Assembly: GCF_019634775.1 (NCBI RefSeq)
Contig: NZ_JAHCAS010000001.1
Span: forward strand, 1,364,001 to 1,428,000
Length of the DNA stretch: 64,000 nt
Reading direction: 5' to 3'
Source of the DNA: Dokdonella sp.
GTDB taxonomy: Bacteria; Pseudomonadota; Gammaproteobacteria; Xanthomonadales; Rhodanobacteraceae
The notes under the pieces are model-generated. The model had not been told where the DNA came from, did not search any database, and saw only the letters and a list, made by a program, of their open reading frames with translations. Positions 39,629-49,825 of this stretch are shown piece by piece (the first letter of the stretch is position 1; every line of letters begins with the position of its first letter). The translations under genes were made by a program, and so were the position numbers.

Positions 39629-40191
39629 GGATCGCACTCGTCAAAGAGCGCTCCCTGCTTGACGACGCCACCTGCATCGACGATGCGGACTTTGGATCGA
39701 TGCGCATTGAACACCTCAATTCTCATACCCTGGATGATCCCAGATGGAACACAGTCTCCTGGCGCAACGATACGCGTGCGTGGCGCCAGAAAATGCTGCT
39801 CCAGATCTCCGGTAAGCTCAACGAGCAATCGAACTTCACCCGGCAGGTGACCCAAAGTGCTTAACGCTCTCTTTGGTCGCGAGGCGATAGGGATACCATT
39901 GATCAACACATGGCCCAGTTCTTGTGCGGGTAGGAGGGCAACGTTTTGGGCAATCGCTGGAGCGACGTCCTCCATGCTTATGGAGTCGGATTGTTCAGCT
40001 TGCGATTGATGCGCCAACGCATCGTGATTGTCAGGGCGTGACACCTGATCCGTTTTCGCGTCAAGCATTGGGTTGGCTGCTCGACTGTTGCGCGGCAGCC
40101 TGTAGTGAATGTATCCGGCACTCAACTGCGCTGGCGCTGGCATCGGTCGCTCGACTCTCGCTGCACAATGATCAACCCAGAGGCGATGGTG

Positions 40192-40218
40192 TGAACCGCC
40201 CCGGGAAACGTGGAGGCT
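40192..40218 (+). repeat. IS left inverted repeat
   Basis: Begins TGAACCGCCCCGGGAAACG and pairs with 41486-41512; the four mismatches fall in the GAAAC/CTTTC core. Confidence 0.9.
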
Positions 40219-40241
40219 CCAACTCTTGAGAGAATGGAGCC

Positions 40242-40565
40242 ATGAACAAGTCGAAGAAGTTTTCCCCTGAGGTCCGCGAGCGTGCAGTCCGGATGGTGCT
40301 GGAGCATCGCGGGGAGTACCCGTCGCTGTGGACGGCCGTGGCGTCGATCGCCCCCAAGATCGGCTGTGTGCCGCAGACGCTGCTGACGTGGGTGAAGCAG
40401 CACGAGGTCGATGCGGGGACGCGCGATGGCGTGACGACCGCGGACGCCAAGCGGATGAAGGAACTGGAGCGCGAGATCAAGGAACTGCGCCGGGCCAATG
40501 AGATCCTGAAGCTGGCGAGTGCTTTTTTCGCCCAGGCGGAGCTCGACCGCCGGCTGAAGCCCTGA
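40242..40565 (+). CDS. IS3-family transposase OrfA
   Basis: 107 residues: a helix-turn-helix ([20 protein letters not shown]...VASIAPKIG) that binds the IS ends, and a leucine-zipper-like helix ([22 protein letters not shown]). Near its end, T TTT TTC (40523-40529) is a likely -1 slippery site joining it to OrfB. Confidence 0.95.
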   Translation: MNKSKKFSPEVRERAVRMVLEHRGEYPSLWTAVASIAPKIGCVPQTLLTWVKQHEVDAGTRDGVTTADAKRMKELEREIKELRRANEILKLASAFFAQAELDRRLKP

Positions 40566-41473
40566 GGACGTTTGTCGCCACGCACCGGAGCACGTTCGGG
40601 GTCGAGCCGATCTGCAGGGCCTTGCAGATCGCCCCGTCCGGCTACCGGCGACACGCGGCCCGCCATCGCGAGCCTGAGCGACGCCCGGCGAGGGCGAAGC
40701 GCGACGAGGCCCTGATTCCCGAGATCCACCGGGTATGGCGGGCCAACCTGCAGGTCTATGGCACCAACAAAGTGTGGCGACAGCTCGGCCGTGAGGGCAT
40801 CACGGTGGCTCGATGCACGGTCGAGCGACTGATGCGCCAGCAGGGCCTGCGCGGCGTGATGCGCGGAAAAGCGGTGCGAACGACGATCAGTGATCGCAAC
40901 GTGCCGTGCCCACAGGACAAGGTGAACCGGCAGTTCCGCGCCGAACGGCCGAACCAGCTGTGGGTGTCGGACTTCACCTACGTTTCGACCTGGCAGGGCT
41001 GGCTGTACGTGGCCTTCGTCATCGACGTGTTCGCCCGCCGCATCGTGGGCTGGCGGGTCAGCGACTCGATGCGGACGGACTTCGTACTCGATGCGCTGGA
41101 GCAGGCGCTGTACGCACGCCAGCCGGAGCGTGACGGCACGCTGATCCATCACAGCGATCGGGGTTCGCAGTACGTGTCGATTCGCTACAGCGAGCGGCTC
41201 GCCGAAGCGGGCATCGAGCCGTCCGTTGGCAGCCGAGGAGACAGCTATGACAACGCGCTGGCCGAGACCATCAACGGGCTCTACAAGGCCGAACTGATCC
41301 ACCGCCGTGGCCCCTGGAAGACGAAGGCGGCGGTGGAACTGGCGACGCTGGAATGGGTGTCGTGGTTCAACACCCAACGCCTCCTCGGATCGATCGGCTA
41401 TATCCCGCCGGCCGAGGCTGAGGCAAACTACTACCGGCGACTCGCAGAAGCCAAGGTCGCTGAAACCGTGTGA
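40526..41473 (+). CDS. IS3-family transposase OrfB (DDE integrase), made by -1 frameshift
   Basis: The frame is open from the slippery site to the stop, giving about 315 residues; an internal start at 40622 would give 283. The DDE catalytic triad is in [14 protein letters not shown] and [16 protein letters not shown]. The product is normally the OrfAB fusion, which moves the element. OrfB reads ...[29 protein letters not shown] at its start, a common IS3 pattern. Confidence 0.93.
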   Translation, partial: FRPGGARPPAEALRTFVATHRSTFGVEPICRALQIAPSGYRRHAARHREPERRPARAKRDEALIPEIHRVWRANLQVYGTNKVWRQLGREGITVARCTVERLMRQQGLRGVMRGKAVRTTISDRNVPCPQDKVNRQFRAERPNQLWVSDFTYVSTWQGWLYVAFVIDVFARRIVGWRVSDSMRTDFVLDALEQALYARQPERDGTLIHHSDRGSQYVSIRYSERLAEAGIEPSVGSRGDSYDNALAETINGLYKAELIHRRGPWKTKAAVELATLEWVSWFNTQRLLGSIGYIPPAEAEANYYRRLAEAKVAETV

Positions 41474-41485
41474 CTTAAACCAAAC

Positions 41486-41512
41486 AGCCTCCACGAAAGC
41501 CGGGGCGGTTCA
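41486..41512 (-). repeat. IS right inverted repeat
   Basis: Read on the minus strand it begins TGAACCGCCCCGGCTTTCG. It is followed by the duplicated GTG. Confidence 0.9.
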
Positions 41513-41612
41513 GTGTGCCATGCATTCACGGTATGTCATTGCGATCTCGCCGTTGATCATCCGGAAGGTTGCAGGAACGGCGACATCGTCGTATTCGGTA
41601 TTCACGATGGGG

Positions 41613-42341
41613 TTACTCCTTTTCCACTCGTATGGCCCGAACAATCTGTGCGGATACGCGTCGAGTCGAGGCCGCGGCGATCTCGATTTTTGCCCCTGCG
41701 CTTGCCGCTCTAGGCATGATGCTTGTCGGTATATGGAATACATCTCCCGAGGTTGAGACGGCAACCTGATGCTCCACTACGCTATTCACTACCACGACAT
41801 CTCGAGCCGAAAGGCTCGTGGAATTCGGCGAGAGCGCCTCCTTGGGAGGGATTCTCAGTTCGCCGGTTCGACCAACGAGGGACTCAATAGTTAGGATCTG
41901 GTCCCGTGACATGGCGACCGATTTTGTCATTGCCCTCGCCAGGAACCGGACATGACCCTGTTCTATGCCATGGCGTAGCGCCCAGGCCGGGCATAGGTCA
42001 GGCGTGCGGTCTGCATTCAAACTCCATTCCTGCAGCCAGGCGTTGATGGCCGGCAGTTCATCAAGGAAGCAGTCAAGCGAAGGGAAGGGTGGCGTGTCGA
42101 TGGTTGGAACAATTGGGAAATAGGCAAACGTCGCGCCGAATCGAATCGCCGCTTGATCGTCTGCACCTAGAAATAGAACGAGTGCCGTTATGAGTGGGCG
42201 CCGCCACGCCTCAAGTACGCGAGAAATGTCCAAGCATGTGCCGCCGCACAGGGGCTGCTGCTCGCTAGGGGCTAAGCGGTAGAGGACCACTCCTTCGATC
42301 TCAGTCGCTCTTGCAGTGGATGGTGGCTTCGGAGATGTCAT
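41613..42341 (-). CDS. Unknown protein of the defence island
   Basis: 242 residues from the ATG at 42341 (MTSPKPPSTARATEIEGVVLY), with AGGAAG close upstream. No signal or clear membrane segment. The middle has VLYRLAPSEQQPLCGGTCLDISRVLEAWRRP and hydrophobic strands (LITALVLFLGADDQ); no catalytic motif is seen. It stands just before the IS-split 221-codon gene and was probably co-transcribed with it. I do not recognise it. Confidence 0.65.
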   Translation of the reverse strand: MTSPKPPSTARATEIEGVVLYRLAPSEQQPLCGGTCLDISRVLEAWRRPLITALVLFLGADDQAAIRFGATFAYFPIVPTIDTPPFPSLDCFLDELPAINAWLQEWSLNADRTPDLCPAWALRHGIEQGHVRFLARAMTKSVAMSRDQILTIESLVGRTGELRIPPKEALSPNSTSLSARDVVVVNSVVEHQVAVSTSGDVFHIPTSIMPRAASAGAKIEIAAASTRRVSAQIVRAIRVEKE

Positions 42342-43201
42342 GGCTTCCTCGCTCCGAGGCAGAATCGAATGCAATGCTCACCTTTGGGCAAGCATTCACG
42401 GCAATGGTCCGTGGGTGGTGCAAGCTGCTCGATAGCAGGTCTACCGATCCCCGGAAGGGGTGGACACAGTGGTTCGGCTAGTGGTGAATGAGGCATGGAT
42501 CGGCTCCTTGGGGATTTCCGACAGCCTGCACTATCCGCGCAGCAAGAGGGGACCAAACTGCAGGCGTAACGCCGTCAAAAACGCGGATTACGTTCAAAAC
42601 CCCAAGATTTTTTGCCGTGTCGGCCCCCGGACAGACTTTGAGGACCCTTCACAGATGCAATTGAGTGGCATTTGCGCCTGAGTGCGAGACTCAGTTCGAA
42701 CACCGGACGGCAGCCACGATTAGAGTCTGGATTGCGGTTTGCATGCTCAATTAACCCGCCTGTGACCGGAGTACTTATCCAGCAGTGAGAAGGGAGGCAA
42801 TACGGACACACGTGTGCCCTTGCGAGGAACACCGAGCAAAACAACAAGCCTCTGCATCGATATGCGTGGCACGCTGAAACCTGATTGATCGTCGAGCGCT
42901 GACAGGGACCATGCGCTAAGTAGCTCGGTAAGAACAGATTTGCTCTTCCCAAAGGAGCGTGCTGTGTTCGAGTTCGTCAGCGGAATGGCGCTGGCAGATG
43001 ACGATTGCAGTGCCGGTCTGCCCGCAAGCGAGCGTCCGGTTCTCAAGGGACGGAGATGCGATGCGGGTATGGCGAACGGTTTTTGCATTAGGTCAAGATA
43101 TCGTCCGCGAGGACACCGATCTGAGCCCCGATGATAGTGGTACTCCATAACAGATGGCGGGAGTTGAGTGCAGCTCCTGGCGACTCAAGGGTCCAAATTT
43201 T
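42342..43201. other. 860-base stretch without a convincing gene
   Basis: Between the unknown gene and drmC. Several short open frames exist (for example 42747-43148 minus and 42940-43134 plus), but none has protein-like composition, a ribosome site or family resemblance. It may hold decayed gene remnants and the terminator of the DISARM operon; I see no clear hairpin. Confidence 0.5.
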
Positions 43202-43969
43202 TCACGAACTCACTAGACGTACTGTCTTGGTATCAACTAATGCCTGCAAATGTGCGTGAATCAATGCTGGCACGTGACCGCCGGTGAGAAGAACGCCAGC
43301 TTCAATGTTCTGCTCCATGGCGTGACTCGTAAGGTTGGCGCTCGTCACAAAGCACATCTGTCCATCGGCGACAACGAGCTTTGCATGAACCCGCCCGTTG
43401 GCGAACTCGGCGGAACGCTCGCACCAGGCATAGAGTTCTGCGGAAGGGACCAACGAACGCATCTTGCGAAACACGTCGAAAGTTATGCTGCCGCCCTGGT
43501 CCTGAGGCAGTTCGAGCAGCATTGAGACATTTACTCCTTGTGTGACGGCATTGTTCAATGCCCTCACGATGGTCGAAACGTCGTAAGCAACGAAGCTGGT
43601 AATAAATAGACTGTGCTTGGCCGCGCCGATGACTTGCAGCATTGCCTGTTCCGTTCGGCGAGCAGAGACGAAGGGCGTCGTCGGCCCCGTCCACACGAGT
43701 TCCGTGGACTGGTGCTTCGATACGTTCTCGAAGGCATGGCCTGCGGCGATCAGCATCGAGGCCAGCTCACCGGAATCGACCGACGTGGCACGCCATGCCT
43801 CGACGAGCCGTTCGACGACGGTTTTGGCCGCAGCCGTCCCGACGACATCCGACAGGGTGGCGATCGCCCTCGTGCCTTCGATTTTCCGAATCGCGTTCGC
43901 CAGCGCCCGTACCTTCTCCGGCGACACGAGACAGACCACGGCTGTGACGGCTTCCAGCAACCTTTCCAT
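43202..43969 (-). CDS. drmC: DISARM protein DrmC (phospholipase D-like)
   Basis: 255 residues from the ATG at 43969 (MERLLEAVTAVVCLV). The C-terminal half has the PLD motif RVHAKLVVADGQMCFVTSANLT, where HxKxxxxD is the catalytic signature; only one copy is clear. The N-terminal half is helical. DrmC is the least essential DISARM part in known systems. Last gene of the operon, one base after drmB. Confidence 0.85.
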   Translation of the reverse strand: MERLLEAVTAVVCLVSPEKVRALANAIRKIEGTRAIATLSDVVGTAAAKTVVERLVEAWRATSVDSGELASMLIAAGHAFENVSKHQSTELVWTGPTTPFVSARRTEQAMLQVIGAAKHSLFITSFVAYDVSTIVRALNNAVTQGVNVSMLLELPQDQGGSITFDVFRKMRSLVPSAELYAWCERSAEFANGRVHAKLVVADGQMCFVTSANLTSHAMEQNIEAGVLLTGGHVPALIHAHLQALVDTKTVRLVSS

Positions 43970-43970
43970 G

Positions 43971-45827
43971 TCACAGCCCCGCGAAAAATGCAGCATCGCC
44001 TCGGTCGAGGGTCTGCACCAGCAACGATCTGTCGAGGTATCGGTTGCCCCGTTCGCACGAGGTTTCTGCGACCAGACTGCACGCATGGCAGGCCGCCGCG
44101 TGCAAAGAACGGTCTTTACTCGGATCGTGTTCCGAACACAGCGGGTCGGATGAACAGATCTTCGACCGGTTTAGCGTCTGCCGGAGCAGCCGACCGAGGT
44201 TCTCAGGCTTGCCGAGATCGACGAGGCCACCCAACGTCCCATCGGAATCAGCGGCCGCCGTGTAGATGAGGATGCCCGCCTGCGGATTCGTGCTCGACAC
44301 GTCGGCGTAGATGCGTTCGCGGATGCTCGCCGCGTTGTAGCCGCATTCCAGCGCCAGTTCTCGGATGAGCAGGTGCGAGAGCGTGTGGAGCATGGCGTAG
44401 CGGATGCAAGGGTAGCCCTCGTTCGGATTCAGGTGGCGCGAATTGCGCCATCCGCCATGACCGGCCTTTAGCATTCCGTCCACGCGCTTTACGCCATCCT
44501 GCGCCTCCCACGCCCGCAGTGCCGCTTCATCGAACTGGATGAAGATACCCTCGCCGTGAACCTGATTCGCGGGCACCCAATCCGCCTTGCGGCGCGCGAG
44601 GCTTGCCATCTGCGGGCGCTCGCTCGGGTCGCTCGATTCCTCGGGCGCTTCCACACGAGTGAAGCCCAACAAGGCATTGACCTCGCGCAGCCGCTCCAGC
44701 AACAACACTCTGGCGACCCGGTTCTCGAAGCCTGTGGGTGTGCCCACCTTCTTGCTCATGAAGTGCGGGTAATCGGCGGGCGGGTTGGCCGCTGTCAGCA
44801 CATCCCACTCCGGTCCCTTGATGTCAGCTTCCCCGATCGTGTCCTGACCGCGGCCGTTGCGGTAAGCCTCAATGGCCGCCCAGATGTCCGACGCCGCGTA
44901 CTTGTCGATGCCCGGCAAGGCTCCGGTCTTCTTCAAGGTTTTCACCGTCACCGCGACAGCGGCTTCTGAATCCAAGTCGTCGAAGAACTCCCAGCCATCC
45001 TGAATCAGTTGGCCGAGAGGGTCTTGGGCCTGAGGGATGGCAAGCGCCGACAGCGTGATCGGAAACCAACTGTTTGTCGAACCAAGCAGGACTGCCCGCG
45101 CCACTTCGTTGCACTCGTCGTCGAAATGATCGAGTTGGGGATGCCTACCTCGGCAGCTCGGCAAGTTTTCCTTCCCGGCCTCGCCGAAGGCGTGGGCCAT
45201 ACTGCGCGATGCGCCGCAGGCATCGCACTTCACCCACAGATTCTCGGTCTGCAACGAAGCCCCGCTCTCGAAGAAGCGCAGCGTTCCCTTGCACGAGCTG
45301 TTGCCACTGTGGACGAAATAATGCCAAGGGAAATCGTCGAGGTGACCGTCGCGGCAAGCCAAGAGGAAACGCGCCGGAACGGCATCGGCGTCTTTCGCAG
45401 GCTGGTCGCCCTTGGAGCCACGGCATCCCTTGTGGACGAAGCGAGTTCGTTCCGGGCGGAAGCGGTTTTCCTTGATCTCGAACAGCCCCGCGTCGAAAGG
45501 AGACAGCAGACCGCACTTTACGCAGCGCATCCAGCGCGGAAACGGGCGCACGGGGACACCGATGTTAGCCTCCGCCGACCACGGATCGACGAGTTCACTC
45601 TTCTGGAATGGCGGCACACGCAGGTTCTCCACCTGCGCCCCGAGAACCTTGCGCACGGCGGTGAGCAGGCGCGGCTCGGCGATGGGCTGGCAACGATCCT
45701 TCTCCCACTGGTCGATGCCCAGTGTCACCACCGAGAGGCTCGGCAGGTCGATCAGCGCTCCCGGCCCGTATGTCCAGAGCAGTTGACTGGGGCGGACTTC
45801 GCCGACGGGTGTCTTGTTGGTGGTCAT
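43971..45827 (-). CDS. drmB: DISARM protein DrmB (DUF1998)
   Basis: 618 residues from the ATG at 45827. Forms with DrmA the DNA-binding core of DISARM. Several zinc-like Cys groups are seen: RCVKCG, CRDGHLDDFPW, KCDACGA. The C-terminal DUF1998 domain has the signature YAMLHTLSHLLIRELALECGYNAASIRERIY and GILIYTAAADSDGTLGGL, then a Cys cluster (ACHACSLVAETSCERGN). Two bases follow the drmA stop. Confidence 0.92.
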   Translation of the reverse strand: MTTNKTPVGEVRPSQLLWTYGPGALIDLPSLSVVTLGIDQWEKDRCQPIAEPRLLTAVRKVLGAQVENLRVPPFQKSELVDPWSAEANIGVPVRPFPRWMRCVKCGLLSPFDAGLFEIKENRFRPERTRFVHKGCRGSKGDQPAKDADAVPARFLLACRDGHLDDFPWHYFVHSGNSSCKGTLRFFESGASLQTENLWVKCDACGASRSMAHAFGEAGKENLPSCRGRHPQLDHFDDECNEVARAVLLGSTNSWFPITLSALAIPQAQDPLGQLIQDGWEFFDDLDSEAAVAVTVKTLKKTGALPGIDKYAASDIWAAIEAYRNGRGQDTIGEADIKGPEWDVLTAANPPADYPHFMSKKVGTPTGFENRVARVLLLERLREVNALLGFTRVEAPEESSDPSERPQMASLARRKADWVPANQVHGEGIFIQFDEAALRAWEAQDGVKRVDGMLKAGHGGWRNSRHLNPNEGYPCIRYAMLHTLSHLLIRELALECGYNAASIRERIYADVSSTNPQAGILIYTAAADSDGTLGGLVDLGKPENLGRLLRQTLNRSKICSSDPLCSEHDPSKDRSLHAAACHACSLVAETSCERGNRYLDRSLLVQTLDRGDAAFFAGL

Positions 45828-45829
45828 GG

Positions 45830-48800
45830 TCAGTCCTCGTCCTTGGGCACCGGGCGCGGCTTCCACCCGTGGTCGTCCGATATGTGCCCCGTGTTCATGA
45901 TCAGGCGCACGCCCGGCTCCACCTCGCGCATCGACATCGGAACCGTCCAGTTGTCCCACGCATGGATACCCGGCGACTTGACCAGGCCAACCATCGTCGC
46001 CGCCTGTGCGCCGCGCTTTTCATAAGCCAGTGTGCGGCCGGGCACGCTCACCTCCTTCGCCCATTCGTCCGCGCGCTCCTTCAATTCACGCTCGGCCAGA
46101 TTTTTGATGGTGGTCGTCTCGCTGACGTTCCAAGCCCGCCTCACCAGCACGTCGATGGCCTCGGTGATCTCGGGCTTGTCGGGCTTGTCCAGCTCGCCCG
46201 CGCCCACGTTCGGGCTGAAGGTTTCGTTCTCCAGACGCATCAGGGAGAGCAAGGCACCGGTCAGGCCGCGATCCATCGCGCGCGGCGAGAACGGCGTCAC
46301 CGACTGCGCTTCCACATGCTTGTAGAAGGTCGCGTGGTAATGCTCGAAAGTCTCGTAGTGCGAGAGGTCGCGCGGGCGTGCCCATGTGAGCACCGTGCAA
46401 ACCAAGCCGGGGAAGGAACGGCCCACGCGGCTGGTGGCTTGGATGTATTCTGCCGTGCCCTTGGGCTGGCCGTTCACCGCCATTAGGCCGAGCCGGTTCA
46501 CGTCCACACCGACCGACAGCATGTTGGTCGCCAGCACCACGTCGATGGCGCGGGTGTCGCCCTCGTTCCATTTCGTCACGTACTTCCCGGTGGCCGCGTC
46601 GAACGTGGCCTTGAACTTGACCTCCAGATCGTCGAGGTATTTCGGGATGTCCTGACTGGAGACGCGCGAGGTTAGCTCGCGGATGTTGTTGACGCTGCGC
46701 TGAGCGAGCGCGGGCCGTTCGACCATGCTCATCTGCACACGGTAGGAACGCGTCTGCACATCGTCCTCTGCCAAGCGCCGCATCCCGCCCAACTCGCGCA
46801 GCGAATTGAAGTAGCCGACCATCGTCATGTACGGGTCGGCGGGCTCGCCGAAGCGATCGAACAGGGCTTGGGCGGCGGTGAGGAAGGCGGTATAGACGCG
46901 GATCAACATCGCGGGCCGCGAGCTGCCCGGAGAACACACGCCCAGATAGCGCCGTCCGGGTCGCTCTTCGATCGGACGCTGCACCGAGAAGTAGTTGTCC
47001 TCCACGTCCAAGCCATGCGGTGGGAACACCGACACGCGCCGCATGAACACGTTGTTCACCTGCTCCTTGGCTTTGCGCACCGTCGCCGTGGAGGCGACGA
47101 TCTTCGGCTTGACCGTCTTTCCATCTAGCGACCATCCGCACAGTTCATCGACGGCGGACTCGTACAGACCGACCATCGTGCCCAGCGGCCCGCTGATAAG
47201 GTGGAACTCGTCCTGGATGATCAGGTCGGGCGGTCGAATGGGGGGAACGGGCCTCACGGCTGCAGCTGGCAACCCCTTGGTCGCCCGGTGTCCGGTATTG
47301 CATTCGCAGTCAGGCCATAGCAAACCGTGGCGCTCGCATTCCTGACTCACCCGACCGAACAGTGTGCGCACCTGCCCGCGCCACGCCATCATGGCGAACT
47401 TGTCCACGGTGGCGATCATCATCGTCGGGGGGCGGTGGTAGATCTCCTCGTCCACCGTCAGCACCGGAATGCCCGGATACGGCGAACTGCTCGACCTGCC
47501 ACGAGAGAACGTGCAACTGCTTTTCTTGTCGCCGCAGTACACGATCGTCCTACCGCGATCCTTGTCGACGACGACGTCTTTCCCAGGATCAATCGCAGAG
47601 CCACACCAAGGACAACTGGTGAGCTGAAGTGGTGAAGTACGTCCTGCTTTGTTCTTTCCCGAATCACGCAGAGCTTGAATGGCGTAGTGACTTTCCTCGG
47701 TCGTCCCCGGCGTCACCTTGTTGCCGACCCAAAGGCCGATGGTGAAAGGCTCCTTGCCGAGCGACTCATCACCTTGAACGAGAGCATCCCGCCGGAGTTT
47801 TTCCATCGAGCAGATCAATGCGGTGGCGCGCTGGAATTGCTGCAAGGTCAGCAGGCGCAGCGTGTAGCGCATGATCACGGCCAGACCACGAGAGGCGTCG
47901 TAGCCACCGAGCTTGCCTTGCAGACGTCGGATCGCCATGGTGAACGCCGCCACGCCCAGGTAGGCCTCGGTCTTGCCACCACCGGTGGGGAACCACAGCA
48001 GATCGGCATGGGCTTCCATCGGTTGCACGCGATCCGGATGCATGGGGTCGGCCAGCGATGGAATCGACAGCAGCAGGAACGCCAACTGGAAAGGACGCCA
48101 GCTACGGTTCTTCGGCAGGTCGAACTGATCTACGGAGACGACCCGGCCTCGCCGTACTTCGAGCGCGTACTGGCTGCGCACACGCTGGATCGCCATCGCC
48201 TTGTTGGCGAAGCGGAAAGCCGCCAATGCCTTTTCATCGCTCTTTAGCGTGTCGATGCCCTGCTGTAGACGCTTCTGGATTTCCTGACACCGATCCAACG
48301 CCTGTACCGCCGATGTGTCGTATCCGATCACGTCCTTGCCGATGCGCCCGCGCTGCTCGGCGATCCAAGCTGCGTAGTCCTTCGTCAGCACGTTTAGGGC
48401 ATCGACCAACTCGTCCACTCCCAAGGTGGCGAGCCGCTGCATGTCGAGCAGGCCGCTTTCCACCATCTGCTTCATTGCCGGACGGTCGGCAGGGTCGAGA
48501 CCCGGCGTCTCCGTGACCTGCACTTCGTATTGCGGCAAGACGGTGGTGCGCACTTCGGTGGCCAGCGTCACGTCGTCCGCCGTCTCGGCATGGACGGCGA
48601 CACCGTGCCCGACCGCGAACTCCACGCGATTGCGATAGATCATCTCCAGCGACTCACGCTCCGGGTCGTTCCCGTCGGCGTCCAGAACCGGGCGGCGGCG
48701 GAAGATGGCGCGCTTGGATGCTTCTGCTTCCGCGCGCACGATCAGTTCCGGCTGGAACAACCATGCCGTGTCGCGGTTGGTGTCGGGTTCTTCCTGCGTG

Positions 48801-49825
48801 TTGATCAAGAACAGCGTCACCAAGCGGTCGCCGTTGGCGTTCTTGCCGCGGATGGAGCCTTGAATCCGCACTGCTGGACGGTTCGCGTCCGGTGCCTGAT
48901 GGGGAATCACACCCTCGGCGAGCGGCAGCACCAGCTTCCCGCCGCAGGGAATGCGCCGCCAGACCTTGGCCTTCTGTCCATTGGGCCGCATCAGCTCGTG
49001 TTCTTCGTTGGGCACGCGCTCGTAACTGCCCCAACGCGCCTCGACCTCGATGCGCTCGGCATCGCCATCCACGCAGAAGGTCATGCCGAAGCTGCTGGGC
49101 ACCAGCGATTGATTACTGGCGGCGTCGATCTCGTCGGAGGAATCCGATTCCGGTTCCACCCGCCCAGTCGCCGTGCCGAATTCGGCACCGGGTTCGTGCT
49201 GGCCGGGCACGATGGGGTCGGTAGGCTCCTCGACATCCTCTTCGGCCAGCGGACCTTCCAGTCCTTCGATGCCGCCCTGGGCATCATCGCGCGGTGCCAG
49301 TTTGCCAACCAGATAGCGGTCTCGCACGCTCATGTCCACGATGCGTTCGTGCGGGCCACCCGCCGGGCCGAGTAGATCATCTACCACGGCCAGTTGCAGC
49401 AGCTCGCGGATGTAGGCCCGATCCTCGACCGGCGGCACGCCACCCACGGTCTGATGCAGCGCCGAAGACAGGGCCGCGACGAACTCGTCCCACTGGATGC
49501 GCCCGACGTTGCCCGACGACGGCGGAGCCAACGAAACGCTGGCGACCGGCACTGGCGTATCGGCGACGGACAGCCGGTCGAAGAAGACCGTGGTCGTTTC
49601 GAGGTCGGAGCGGAGCTGCAACACGCGCCCGGCACGCACGATCTCTCCGGCAGGGTTCAGCACGAGCACCCAATCGTCCTCGGCGATGGCTTGATACAGG
49701 GAACGATCACCCTTCAAGACCAACGTATAGGGCGCGAGCCTGCAATCGGTGCCGAGACCGTGGTCGACGGCGATCCATGCGTTAGGAACGAAAGCCGTGC
49801 CGGCATTCGAATCATTTTTCATCAT
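45830..49825 (-). CDS. drmA: DISARM helicase DrmA
   Basis: 1331 residues from the ATG at 49825, which overlaps the Hsp70-like stop (ATGA). The N-terminal 500 residues are acidic and variable. The helicase core has Walker A FPTGGGKTEAYLG (about 612), QDEFHLISG (Walker B, about 875), STATVRKAKEQ and motif VI QATSRVGRSFPG (about 1130). A zinc-like insertion CPWCGS...CGDKKSSC lies at about 740-770. DrmA with DrmB binds DNA ends or entering phage DNA in known DISARM. Full length. Confidence 0.92.
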   Translation of the reverse strand: MMKNDSNAGTAFVPNAWIAVDHGLGTDCRLAPYTLVLKGDRSLYQAIAEDDWVLVLNPAGEIVRAGRVLQLRSDLETTTVFFDRLSVADTPVPVASVSLAPPSSGNVGRIQWDEFVAALSSALHQTVGGVPPVEDRAYIRELLQLAVVDDLLGPAGGPHERIVDMSVRDRYLVGKLAPRDDAQGGIEGLEGPLAEEDVEEPTDPIVPGQHEPGAEFGTATGRVEPESDSSDEIDAASNQSLVPSSFGMTFCVDGDAERIEVEARWGSYERVPNEEHELMRPNGQKAKVWRRIPCGGKLVLPLAEGVIPHQAPDANRPAVRIQGSIRGKNANGDRLVTLFLINTQEEPDTNRDTAWLFQPELIVRAEAEASKRAIFRRRPVLDADGNDPERESLEMIYRNRVEFAVGHGVAVHAETADDVTLATEVRTTVLPQYEVQVTETPGLDPADRPAMKQMVESGLLDMQRLATLGVDELVDALNVLTKDYAAWIAEQRGRIGKDVIGYDTSAVQALDRCQEIQKRLQQGIDTLKSDEKALAAFRFANKAMAIQRVRSQYALEVRRGRVVSVDQFDLPKNRSWRPFQLAFLLLSIPSLADPMHPDRVQPMEAHADLLWFPTGGGKTEAYLGVAAFTMAIRRLQGKLGGYDASRGLAVIMRYTLRLLTLQQFQRATALICSMEKLRRDALVQGDESLGKEPFTIGLWVGNKVTPGTTEESHYAIQALRDSGKNKAGRTSPLQLTSCPWCGSAIDPGKDVVVDKDRGRTIVYCGDKKSSCTFSRGRSSSSPYPGIPVLTVDEEIYHRPPTMMIATVDKFAMMAWRGQVRTLFGRVSQECERHGLLWPDCECNTGHRATKGLPAAAVRPVPPIRPPDLIIQDEFHLISGPLGTMVGLYESAVDELCGWSLDGKTVKPKIVASTATVRKAKEQVNNVFMRRVSVFPPHGLDVEDNYFSVQRPIEERPGRRYLGVCSPGSSRPAMLIRVYTAFLTAAQALFDRFGEPADPYMTMVGYFNSLRELGGMRRLAEDDVQTRSYRVQMSMVERPALAQRSVNNIRELTSRVSSQDIPKYLDDLEVKFKATFDAATGKYVTKWNEGDTRAIDVVLATNMLSVGVDVNRLGLMAVNGQPKGTAEYIQATSRVGRSFPGLVCTVLTWARPRDLSHYETFEHYHATFYKHVEAQSVTPFSPRAMDRGLTGALLSLMRLENETFSPNVGAGELDKPDKPEITEAIDVLVRRAWNVSETTTIKNLAERELKERADEWAKEVSVPGRTLAYEKRGAQAATMVGLVKSPGIHAWDNWTVPMSMREVEPGVRLIMNTGHISDDHGWKPRPVPKDED

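Larger units (their letters stand above)
40192..41512 (+). mobile_element. Intact IS3-family insertion sequence
   Basis: 1321 bases with imperfect 27-base terminal inverted repeats (40192-40218 and 41486-41512; 23 of 27 match, both beginning TGAACCGCCCCGG). A 3-base target duplication GTG flanks it (40189-40191 and 41513-41515). It has two overlapping-frame genes of the orfA/orfB type. It appears complete and probably recent, since the interrupted frame is still open. Confidence 0.95.
39616..41605 (-). pseudogene. 221-codon gene split by the IS3 element
   Basis: Removing the IS and one copy of the 3-base target duplication joins 41605-41516 to 40191-39616 in one open frame of 221 codons, starting GTG (VNTEYDDVAVPATFRMINGEI, with AGGAG upstream) and ending TAG. 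The IS supplies a TGA after codon 31. The gene would follow the 242-residue gene with a 7-base gap. The product is not recognised; the C-terminal half reads LLVELTGDLEQ...GIIQGMRIEVFN. It overlaps the recombinase 3' end by 13 bases. Confidence 0.65.

Noticed and set aside
39625..39864. 79-residue plus-strand ORF starting in the recombinase stop codon (ATGA)
   Set aside because: It is antisense to the IS-split gene, whose joined frame is longer and has a ribosome site; the plus ORF has no family resemblance.
42747..43148. 133-residue minus-strand ORF
   Set aside because: No ribosome site, no homology that I can see, and unlike its neighbours; may be a remnant.
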